Shown: in pieces, positions 1 to 4,971 of the stretch
Layout of the letters: each line of letters opens with the position of its first letter
How positions within the stretch are numbered: position 1 is the stretch's first letter
NCBI GenBank assembly: GCA_900756605.1
Contig: CAAEKX010000148.1
Span: 1 to 5,044, forward strand
DNA length: 5,044 bases
Source of the DNA: Coriobacteriia bacterium
Lineage (GTDB): Bacteria > Actinomycetota > Coriobacteriia > Coriobacteriales > QAMH01
Reading direction: 5' to 3'
Notes under the pieces: model-generated
What the model saw: only the letters and a program-made list of their open reading frames with translations
Databases searched by the model: none
What the model was told of the DNA's origin: nothing
Position numbers and translations under genes: made by a program

Positions 1-783
1 ATAGGCACAGATGTACTCATCTACGTAATCCACGATTGTCTGATTCCCCGGAGTAAAAATGTCGTCGAGCTCGGCATTGCCAAAACTCTCTGATAATTTT
101 CGACAGTAACTCCATTTCTCGAAGTTCTCGAAGATGCCAGGAATCAAGCCTTCAGCTGTTGTAACGTATTCTTCAAACTTTTGCCTATACTCTTCTAAAG
201 CGGGTCTTAAAAGACGCTGCAAGGAAAGGGCCTCTTCGAACATAGAGAGCATGTTCATTCGATCTTCTTCTTTTTCCATAGCGCTAATGGCAGCCAGAAC
301 GGATTGGTGGTCAACTTCGAATTCCTCTATTGGCACTGTGTAATAGTTTATATACGAGATACTATTTGGATAAATCCACCAGCCGTGAGGAATGGGCCAT
401 TTCTTTTTTAAATACAATTCCGGACTGTTTCTAGAGCGTAGGCGGTCGATCCTTACTTCACGATGGATGTCATAGACGTCTTCTGAGATATAAAGCTCAT
501 CTGCTCCTATTAGAGCGAGAATTTTTTTCACGTCAGTCTGATATCGACACAGAATCTCCCAGAACTCCATTTCAGGTTCAGGAACAGCTAAACTCATCTC
601 CTGTTCGAGCCTTTTAACTGCCTTACTATCCCAAGTCCTCATTTTCCGGGCAAGTTCGCGAAGGGATTCTGCGGCTTTTTCATCGATGGTGGTTACAAAT
701 TCTCCGATGTGTATGCTGCGGTCTTGATTCCTGTATAACGCGAGATGCGAGCGTTGATTAGTTTGCGGATTATTATTGGCCAT
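1..783 (-). CDS. Unrecognised protein, second gene of the left operon (partial, C-terminus outside window)
   Basis: An uninterrupted reading frame of 261 codons starts at ATG (783-781) and is still open at the left edge. Support for the start: AAGGGGAG-like ribosome binding site at about 792-799, 8 bases before the ATG, and an 11-base overlap with the end of the upstream gene (stop at 775-773), typical of translational coupling. The visible part is soluble and strongly helical and charged, with no signal peptide, membrane segment or familiar nucleotide-binding motif. Residues about 36-115 are rich in Glu/Arg/Lys. Residues 126-151 form an aromatic and proline-rich patch (KKKWPIPHGWWIYPNS, then several Tyr). 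Residues about 153-235 look like long helices, possibly a coiled coil (EEALSLQRLLRPALEEYRQK). I recognise no family and assign no function. Its coupling to a target-recognition protein suggests it is the partner in the same system, perhaps with a catalytic domain further downstream. Reality of the gene is well supported; function is unknown. Confidence 0.85.
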   Translation of the reverse strand, partial: MANNNPQTNQRSHLALYRNQDRSIHIGEFVTTIDEKAAESLRELARKMRTWDSKAVKRLEQEMSLAVPEPEMEFWEILCRYQTDVKKILALIGADELYISEDVYDIHREVRIDRLRSRNSPELYLKKKWPIPHGWWIYPNSISYINYYTVPIEEFEVDHQSVLAAISAMEKEEDRMNMLSMFEEALSLQRLLRPALEEYRQKFEEYVTTAEGLIPGIFENFEKWSYCRKLSESFGNAELDDIFTPGNQTIVDYVDEYICAY

Positions 784-2389
784 TGGAATCGCTCCCCTTG
801 TCGTTATATTCTTTTTCCCAGGCTCGTCTTTTGGCTTCGATTCCGAGAGGTTCCAGAACATCGAATGAGTCCTGCATCTCCAACAAGACAATTTGATTAT
901 GCAGCTCGGCAATCTGATCCCTGATCCCTGAATCTCTTGCGACGATGGCCTGCTGGGTTTTCTCATCGAGAATGGGGATGGCGATACTTCCGACCGCATC
1001 TTTCGTGAGTGGCTTGCTTGCGATAATAATCTGACGTCGGACAAGCGAGCTCCTGATAATGCAACTAAGATAGTCGAGGTTGACTAATTCTTGATTCAGT
1101 CGAACGATAATTAGATTGTCGGAGACCAGTGTCGGAACTTTTGCGATGAACGGTGCTATTCCTTTTCCGTTGCGCGTGATTAGAACGCAGAGGCCATCTT
1201 CTGGAACAATTGTGTATCTGTCTTGTCCGTTTGGGATTGCCGAGATTAATTTCGGCTCAACGTATCCGCCTTCCTGGATGCAAGAGTTGTCGATGTACCA
1301 TTGGTCATCTTTTCTGAGGATGAAATTACCCTTCTTGAGCCCAATGGGTGCAGAACCATTTAGGGCTGAGAGTGAAACGAGCTGTGAGTCTGTCCTCACT
1401 TTGCCTGGATTGAGCTTGTATATGGTTCCCAAAATATCCAGATTCTTGCCTGTTAGGGATGTGCCCCGCTGGATCCTCGTCGCGAGGTCTGCTAGGCGGA
1501 CGGTTTTAACTTTTACGCCTTCGCCGTCTAGGTAGTATTTAGGACAAAAATTCCGGTTTATGGCAACGCAGATATCACTTACGACTAGGGAGTGCTCGTT
1601 AGCAACCATTTCAGGTAGACCATTTCGCATAAGCTCTGTTTCAAGAGCATCATTTGAAAGATCGACCATCTCCACGTTGTCAGCTTTGTCTGACGACCAT
1701 TTGAACAGCCAGCCTCCCATCGATTGGGGCAACTGGACAACTCTATGAAGATGAGGGAACAAAGGGAGTGAGTTTTCGTATGGATGGAGTACTTCTCCAT
1801 TGTGCCCAATCTCGTTGCAAGATGAGTCACTCCAAACGATTAAACCTGCGCCGGGCATCTCTGAATTAATCATAGATGCCCAGAATGGATCGTATTCCAT
1901 CCTGTAATTAAAATCGGTTGAAAGTGGGCCTTGCCCCAGCATCCTTCGGAGTTCGAAAGTCCTGGATTCTCCAACAATCTCCTTGGCTTGTCCAATGTTT
2001 GATACAAGGCCTAAGTACTTGTCTGTATGACCACATAGCCCGGCCAAAAGCAGTTTGTTAATGTTTTGAACCTCATCGTTAATTTGTGCAAAGTTTTGCT
2101 GTTCATCAATCAGAATGCACTTTAGGTTTGATTCCAAGTCCTCAATGACATTAGCTAGGTAGAGGAGACTTAGAACATCAAGGATCAAATATTCGCAATT
2201 GCTATTGCGAACGATGTCCTTAACGCACCTGCACACGCCCTCTCGATATGCAAATTCTTCATGATTGAACCCGACCGTTTCCAATGAAGCGCTGATAAGC
2301 GCTTGCGTGTAAGCGGGCAAATCGGTCTGAGGGTTCGCCTTCTTCTCGGCTATAGAAATAACGTAAGAGATTGTTTCTCCGTTTAGCAT
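773..2389 (-). CDS. Probable pseudo-N6-methyltransferase fused to a type I S-like target-recognition domain
   Basis: 538 residues; first gene of the operon. The ATG at 2389 follows AAGGAG (2396-2401) with a 6-base gap. C-terminal part, about residues 297-505, resembles the DNA target-recognition domains of type I restriction S subunits and of methylases with built-in specificity: VRLADLATRIQRGTSL opens it, SDNLIIVRL (423-431) and DYLSCIIRSS (439-448) follow, then a basic helix, IAIPILDEKTQQAIV (469-483) in place of the usual 'IPlP..eQ..I', and a closing helix (486-506). The N-terminal half has the layout of an N6_Mtase (HsdM-like) domain: strand YLILD (67-71), an acidic strand end ILIDE (92-96), MPGAGLIVWSD (178-188), and HRVVQLPQSM (215-224) leading to VEMVDLS (239-245). 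The glycine-rich SAM motif after D71 is absent (DVLSLLYLA), and the NPPY/F catalytic motif appears replaced by DPFW (167-170). Seen: motifs and their absence. Inferred: a catalytically dead methylase serving DNA recognition. The recognition domain is fairly secure, the methylase ancestry less so. Confidence 0.65.
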   Translation of the reverse strand: MLNGETISYVISIAEKKANPQTDLPAYTQALISASLETVGFNHEEFAYREGVCRCVKDIVRNSNCEYLILDVLSLLYLANVIEDLESNLKCILIDEQQNFAQINDEVQNINKLLLAGLCGHTDKYLGLVSNIGQAKEIVGESRTFELRRMLGQGPLSTDFNYRMEYDPFWASMINSEMPGAGLIVWSDSSCNEIGHNGEVLHPYENSLPLFPHLHRVVQLPQSMGGWLFKWSSDKADNVEMVDLSNDALETELMRNGLPEMVANEHSLVVSDICVAINRNFCPKYYLDGEGVKVKTVRLADLATRIQRGTSLTGKNLDILGTIYKLNPGKVRTDSQLVSLSALNGSAPIGLKKGNFILRKDDQWYIDNSCIQEGGYVEPKLISAIPNGQDRYTIVPEDGLCVLITRNGKGIAPFIAKVPTLVSDNLIIVRLNQELVNLDYLSCIIRSSLVRRQIIIASKPLTKDAVGSIAIPILDEKTQQAIVARDSGIRDQIAELHNQIVLLEMQDSFDVLEPLGIEAKRRAWEKEYNDKGSDSNGQ

Positions 2390-2434
2390 CTTTCGCTCCT
2401 TAAAACGTTTGGCTAATCGAACTAGAATGGTTTA

Positions 2435-2452
2435 TCGGTATCACAATACCGA
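2435..2452. promoter_or_regulatory. Operator palindrome O1, at the transcription start
   Basis: Perfect inverted repeat TCGGTAT, four bases (CACA), ATACCGA. It starts immediately downstream of the -10 box and covers the expected start site of the leftward operon. It has the same half-sites as the palindrome at 2465-2492; the two dyad centres are 35 bases apart. Two matching sites around one promoter argue for a specific dimeric repressor, possibly cooperative. Confidence 0.75.
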
Positions 2453-2481
2453 AATATAGGACATCATCTTCGGTATGTCAA
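2453..2481 (-). promoter_or_regulatory. Promoter of the left operon
   Basis: On the minus strand a perfect -35 TTGACA (2481-2476) is followed by a 17-base spacer and -10 TATATT (2458-2453, five of six matches to consensus). Initiation is expected near 2446, giving a leader of roughly 55 bases before the ATG at 2389. This is the strongest promoter-like sequence I see for the operon, and it is interlocked with two palindromic operators, which suggests strong but normally repressed expression. Confidence 0.8.
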
Positions 2482-2492
2482 TACCGAAGATG
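2465..2492. promoter_or_regulatory. Operator palindrome O2, centred on the -35 box
   Basis: Perfect inverted repeat of 12-base arms, CATCTTCGGTAT and ATACCGAAGATG, separated by four bases (GTCA). The core TCGGTAT-N4-ATACCGA is shared with the second palindrome at 2435-2452. The four-base spacer together with one base on each side forms the -35 hexamer of the leftward promoter, so a dimeric repressor bound here would directly occlude RNA polymerase. The regulator is not identified: no helix-turn-helix gene is visible in this operon within the window. Confidence 0.75.
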
Positions 2493-2501
2493 TACTCCAA
2501 T

Positions 2502-2687
2502 TTACTTGGCAGAAGAAATCGAGCATGTTGCTAAATAGTGAGAATTTGGCAATTTGCTGGAATAGTCACCAGGATGTACGACAGCGCTTCCGGTTTGAGT
2601 CTGCTCAGGCGTCTGGTGAAGCGAACATCTAGTCCAGCCCACGAGTGTTTTTCGTGGGCTTCTGACTACATGTGAGGCCGGTAACAA
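2502..2687 (-). pseudogene. Degraded, C-terminally truncated mazF-like toxin
   Basis: Downstream of the MazE-like antitoxin on the same strand, where a MazF gene is expected, one frame (about 2670 to the stop at 2502) gives a sequence that follows the N-terminal half of MazF/PemK RNases with many substitutions. PRKTLVGWTRCS matches the 'P.kGDlVWtDfs' opening. PEQTQ matches the 'hEQ..rRP' segment, with the conserved RRP lost. SAVVHPGDYSSK matches 'pAvVlSp.dYN.k'. ATCSISSAK matches the 'vCPITS.k' strand. The frame then stops, so about half of a usual ~110-residue MazF is missing. The GD, D-F and RRP signatures are altered, so I read it as a non-functional remnant. It could instead be a chance reading frame; position and order of matches are the main support. 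Its end lies 10 bases from operator O2, marking a probable junction. Confidence 0.5.
2636..2660. repeat. 9-bp inverted repeat (hairpin)
   Basis: AGCCCACGA (2636-2644), a 7-base loop, then TCGTGGGCT (2652-2660). The stem is perfect but no T-run follows on either strand, so it is not a convincing intrinsic terminator. It lies just downstream of the MazE-like gene, inside the mazF-like remnant, and might weakly terminate or stabilise that transcript. Confidence 0.5.
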
Positions 2688-2714
2688 TTTAGATGACGTT
2701 GCCTTGACTATAGA

Positions 2715-2960
2715 TCACCAAAGCCCCTCTCCGGCCGCGTCGTCCCAGTCGAGCTCATCGCCGTGGTAGCGCTCGCCATTCCATGACCGCATGCGCCCCT
2801 TGAGGGTGTGTTCGTCTCGAACGGGTTCGATGATGATGCGCTGGTCGTTTTCCATGGACACGCGCACGTCGTCTCCGATGCCAATGCCCAGCGTCTCGCA
2901 AAAGGATTTGGGGAGCCGAATTGCTGAGGCGTTGCCCCATTTCCCTATGGTAAGAATCAC
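2715..2960 (-). CDS. MazE-like (AbrB-fold) antitoxin, apparently orphaned
   Basis: 81 residues from a GTG start at 2960. I prefer this start because AAGGAG lies 8 bases upstream and the protein then opens in the MazE manner (MILTIGKWGN...). An in-frame ATG at 2984 would add eight residues but has no well-placed ribosome binding site. Residues 1-45 form the swapped-hairpin AbrB/MazE DNA-binding fold, with the signature KWGNASAIRLPKSF (7-20) and a second strand pair around GIGDDVRV and RIIIEPV. The C-terminal tail ends ELDWDDAAGEGLW, close to the acidic, tryptophan-containing toxin-binding tail of MazE. A MazE normally represses its own operon and neutralises the MazF RNase encoded directly downstream. 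Here only a degraded mazF-like stretch follows, so the antitoxin may now act only as a DNA-binding regulator or protect against a toxin encoded elsewhere. It is divergent from the VapBC-type pair. Confidence 0.85.
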   Translation of the reverse strand: MILTIGKWGNASAIRLPKSFCETLGIGIGDDVRVSMENDQRIIIEPVRDEHTLKGRMRSWNGERYHGDELDWDDAAGEGLW

Positions 2961-3026
2961 CGTGGCCGCTCCTTCTCTCCTCATGACATAGTGGTGTCCT
3001 CATCATCGTACAGCGGCAATGCGAAA

Positions 3027-3069
3027 TGGCTAATACCCTCTCTTTGCATTATAATGTAAACACGTTTAC
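3027..3069 (+). promoter_or_regulatory. Promoter and operator of the VapBC-type operon
   Basis: A perfect -10 TATAAT at 3050-3055 lies 17 bases after a weak -35 (TGGCTA, 3027-3032). Directly abutting is the inverted repeat GTAAAC-AC-GTTTAC (3056-3069), which covers the expected start near 3062. A ribbon-helix-helix antitoxin typically binds such short palindromes to repress its own operon, so this is the likely autoregulatory site. The -10 sits within the perfect palindrome CATTATAATG (3047-3056), so a TATAAT also reads on the minus strand and could serve the divergent MazE-like gene, although no good minus-strand -35 is seen. Confidence 0.65.
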
Positions 3070-3082
3070 GAATGGAGACACT

Positions 3083-3373
3083 ATGACGACAAAAGTCTTT
3101 TCAAGCCGCGCAGACGAGGGCCTTCTTGCCTATGCTGATGCGCTCGCCCACAGGGAATACGGGCTGTCTTACGGACAGTACTGTGGCACCGTGTTGCTTG
3201 AGGCCATCAAACGCGATGGGCGCATGCCCCAGCTTGCTTCCAGCGAGGAGCCGGACGCAAAAGCGCAAGCAGCATCGTTTCTCAAGGGTTTTGCCAAGCG
3301 CAAGCATGATGCCTCCATCGGCAAGATGTCCGACAAGGAGATCCGCGAGCTCATTGCGAGCCGCTATGAGTAG
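3083..3373 (+). CDS. Ribbon-helix-helix antitoxin of a VapBC-type pair
   Basis: 96 residues from ATG 3083, which has TGGAG at 3073-3077 with a 5-base gap. A more upstream in-frame ATG at 3026 would put the -10 box and operator inside the gene and is rejected. Residues 3-10 (TKVFSSRA) form the DNA-contacting strand and residues 11-43 (DEGLLAYADALAHREYG then SYGQYCGTVLLEAIK) the two helices of a DinJ/RelB- or MetJ/Arc-like fold. The remainder (about 52-96) is charged and probably flexible until bound; its last helix (SDKEIRELIASRY) would be the toxin-binding end. It overlaps the downstream PIN toxin by 8 bases (ATGAGTAG), a classic coupled antitoxin-toxin arrangement. Role inferred: neutralise the toxin and repress the operon through the GTAAAC/GTTTAC palindrome. 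The exact antitoxin family is uncertain. Confidence 0.8.
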   Translation: MTTKVFSSRADEGLLAYADALAHREYGLSYGQYCGTVLLEAIKRDGRMPQLASSEEPDAKAQAASFLKGFAKRKHDASIGKMSDKEIRELIASRYE

Positions 3374-3824
3374 GAAGCTGCTCCTCGACACGAATGTCTT
3401 GCTCGACGTGGCCATGGGTGAGCGTGCGGGGTGGGCTGCGGCCACGCTGCTCGTCGACGAGTTCGCTTACGGTCAGTCCATCGGCTATGTCTCGGCGCTC
3501 AGTCTCAAGGACGTGTACTACATTCTCTGCAAATATGCCGATGAGCCGTCTGCTCGTGCGTATGTTCTTGCGGTTATGGATCTGTTCGAGGTCATCCCCG
3601 TGGACATGGGTCTTTGCCGTATTGCGGCACAATCCGACGAGCCGGATTTCGAAGATGGGTTGATCCGCGCATGCGCGGAGCATGCGGGCGTCGATTACAT
3701 CATTTCACGCGACGAGGAGGCATTTGCGAAGTCTCCCATCAAACGCCTCTCTCCACGTCAGTATCTCGACGAATTCTGCGAGGTCGAGGTTGTGGAGTTG
3801 ACTGAAGACGATGGACGCGAGTGA
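3366..3824 (+). CDS. PIN-domain ribonuclease toxin (VapC-like, PIN_3 type)
   Basis: 152 residues from ATG 3366, which overlaps the antitoxin stop. The same frame is open further upstream, but that part runs across the antitoxin gene and is not used. PIN signatures: LLLDTNVLLD (5-14) with the first metal-binding Asp at D8, an acidic residue near D49 (SLKDVYYI), D97 in DFEDGLIRACAE (94-105), and D116 in DYIISRDEEAF (110-120). These match the four acidic positions that bind Mg2+ in PIN nucleases, and the spacing and 'DFEDaLi.acA...gadyIitRd..dF' block fit the PIN_3 subgroup. Members are site-specific RNases, in VapC proteins often cutting tRNA or rRNA; the target here cannot be read. The last ~18 residues are an acidic tail. 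The gene ends 12 bases from the convergent cysteine synthase-like gene, with no terminator visible between them. The toxin looks intact. Confidence 0.88.
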   Translation: MSRKLLLDTNVLLDVAMGERAGWAAATLLVDEFAYGQSIGYVSALSLKDVYYILCKYADEPSARAYVLAVMDLFEVIPVDMGLCRIAAQSDEPDFEDGLIRACAEHAGVDYIISRDEEAFAKSPIKRLSPRQYLDEFCEVEVVELTEDDGRE

Positions 3825-3836
3825 TCATGTCGCCCT

Positions 3837-4778
3837 CTAATCCCCAAACAGCGGGGTTGAGAAGTAGCGCTCGCCGGTGTCGGTGAGGATGGTCAGGACG
3901 GTGGCATCCGGGCCGAGTTCGTAGCCGAGCAGCAGCGCGGCAACGACATTCGTTCCGCTCGAGATGCCGCAGAGCAGCCCCTCCTCGCGCGCGAGGCGCT
4001 GGGCCATCGTGATCGCCTCGTCATCGCTCACCACGCAGGTCGCGTCGATGACGCTGCGGTCGAGGATGGCGGGGATGACGCCGTCGCCGATACCCATCTG
4101 CAAGTGCGTGCCGATGTTGCCGCCGGCCAACATCGCGGCGTTTTCGGGCTCGGCTGCCCAGACGATGGTGTCGGGATTCGCCTGCTTGAGCGCGCCGCCA
4201 ATGCCCGAGATGGAGCCGCCGGTGCCAAAGCCGCAGGCAAAGCCGTCGATGACGATGCCGGACTCGCTGGCATCCTCGAGAATCTCCACGGCCGTCTGCG
4301 TGCGCTGGATGGCGACGTTGTCGACATTCGAGAACTGGTCGGGCATGAAGGCGTTGGGATCTGCCGCCGCCTGCTCGCGGGCGAGCTCTGCGCAGGTTTC
4401 GATGGCCTTGCCGATGTCGCCGTCATCGTGAACGAGCTCGATCTGCGCGCCGTAGGCCTCGCAGATCTTGCGACGCTCGACCGAGACCGAATCGGGCATG
4501 ATGATGCGCACGTCGTAGCCGCGCACCGCGCCCACGAGAGCCAAGCCGATGCCCTGGTTGCCGCTCGTCGGCTCAATGATGGTGGTCTTGCCGGGCGCGA
4601 TTTCGCCGCGTCGCTCGGCCTGGAGAATCATGTTGTACGCCGTACGCGTCTTGATCGAACCGCCGACGTTGAGTGCTTCGAACTTCACGAGAATCTGCGC
4701 GCAGTTCTCGTCGGGAATATGTCGCAGACGGATGAGAGGCGTGCGACCCATCGCCTCGAGCACGTTGTCGTAAACCAT
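3837..4778 (-). CDS. cysK: Cysteine synthase-family PLP enzyme (O-acetylserine sulfhydrylase-like)
   Basis: 313 residues, the usual length of CysK. Expected reaction: O-acetylserine plus sulfide to cysteine plus acetate, in the cytoplasm. Fold-type II PLP motifs in order: GRTPLIRL (11-18); GGSIKTR (39-45) with the Schiff-base lysine K43; PTSGNQGIGLA (70-80), the substrate/PLP loop; GFGTGGSISGIG (183-194), the phosphate-binding loop; GISSGTN (271-277) with S273 or S274 at the pyridine nitrogen; TDTGERYFST (299-308). The start ATG follows AAGAGGAG. Differences from standard CysK: Q75 in TSGN(Q)G where Thr is usual, K-T-R instead of K-D-R after the lysine, and IQRTQT (157-162) instead of the common 'IHRRTT'. 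It may therefore be a divergent paralogue with another nucleophile or substrate (cystathionine beta-synthase-like or another beta-replacement enzyme). Family is certain, exact substrate less so. It is monocistronic, divergent from the symporter. Confidence 0.88.
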   Translation of the reverse strand: MVYDNVLEAMGRTPLIRLRHIPDENCAQILVKFEALNVGGSIKTRTAYNMILQAERRGEIAPGKTTIIEPTSGNQGIGLALVGAVRGYDVRIIMPDSVSVERRKICEAYGAQIELVHDDGDIGKAIETCAELAREQAAADPNAFMPDQFSNVDNVAIQRTQTAVEILEDASESGIVIDGFACGFGTGGSISGIGGALKQANPDTIVWAAEPENAAMLAGGNIGTHLQMGIGDGVIPAILDRSVIDATCVVSDDEAITMAQRLAREEGLLCGISSGTNVVAALLLGYELGPDATVLTILTDTGERYFSTPLFGD

Positions 4779-4826
4779 GAGCTCCTCTTACATCATGATG
4801 CCGCGCAGACGGCTTGCCGTGCGAAT

Positions 4827-4842
4827 ATCTCCGGAGATTATA
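4827..4842 (-). promoter_or_regulatory. -10 box and palindromic operator before the cysteine synthase-like gene
   Basis: On the minus strand a perfect TATAAT lies at 4842-4837, about 60 bases before the ATG; no good -35 is seen 16-18 bases upstream. Overlapping its end is the 12-base perfect palindrome ATCTCCGGAGAT (4827-4838), which covers the expected start site, so it may be a repressor site. A second short palindrome, ACGGC-TT-GCCGT (4809-4820), lies in the leader. The regulator is unknown. Confidence 0.5.
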
Positions 4843-4885
4843 CGCGAAGGTGGTATGCCTGCCCCCAATGATGCCACCGAAGCGT
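4842..4885. repeat. Interrupted inverted repeat in the divergent intergenic region
   Basis: GGTGGTAT (4849-4856) pairs with ATGCCACC (4871-4878) over 8 positions including one G-T wobble, around a 14-base loop. Outside it ACGC (4842-4845) pairs with GCGT (4882-4885) across a symmetric GAA/GAA internal loop. It could be an RNA structure in a symporter leader or a DNA site upstream of the cysteine synthase-like promoter. No T-run follows. The rest of the 193-base gap shows nothing else convincing beyond the minus-strand -10 and palindromes. Confidence 0.35.
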
Positions 4886-4971
4886 TACGGTGAGGGTCGC
4901 GGAGGGCCTGCCGTGATACCATATCGGGTTATCGCACCAGGGGAGGGTGCACCGGACAAGTGAGGGATGAG

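Noticed and set aside
1116..1535. Rightward open frame of 139 codons opposite the recognition-protein gene
   Set aside because: Antisense shadow of the well-supported leftward gene, with no family features.
2525..2629. Short rightward frame of 34 codons
   Set aside because: Antisense to the mazF-like remnant, no ribosome binding site and no recognisable sequence.
2636..2660. Hairpin as an intrinsic terminator
   Set aside because: Perfect 9-bp stem but no T-run follows on either strand; reported only as an inverted repeat.
2689..2718. Nine-codon frame (GTG start overlapping the mazE stop, reading VIYSQGNVI) resembling the opening of MazF or a PIN protein
   Set aside because: Too short to judge; the frame ending at 2502 gives a longer and better ordered MazF-like match, so this is treated as chance.
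3026..3082. Upstream ATG for the ribbon-helix-helix antitoxin
   Set aside because: It would place the consensus -10 box and operator palindrome inside the gene; ATG 3083 has a good ribosome binding site and the right fold start.
3126..3365. Upstream extension of the PIN toxin frame (80 more codons)
   Set aside because: It overlaps the antitoxin coding region in another frame and has no family similarity; PIN proteins start right before the LLLDTN strand, at 3366.
4104..4871. Long rightward open frame (255 codons) opposite the cysteine synthase-like gene
   Set aside because: It is antisense to a gene with clear PLP-enzyme motifs; GC-rich codon use commonly opens such frames. No recognisable domains and no ribosome binding site argument.
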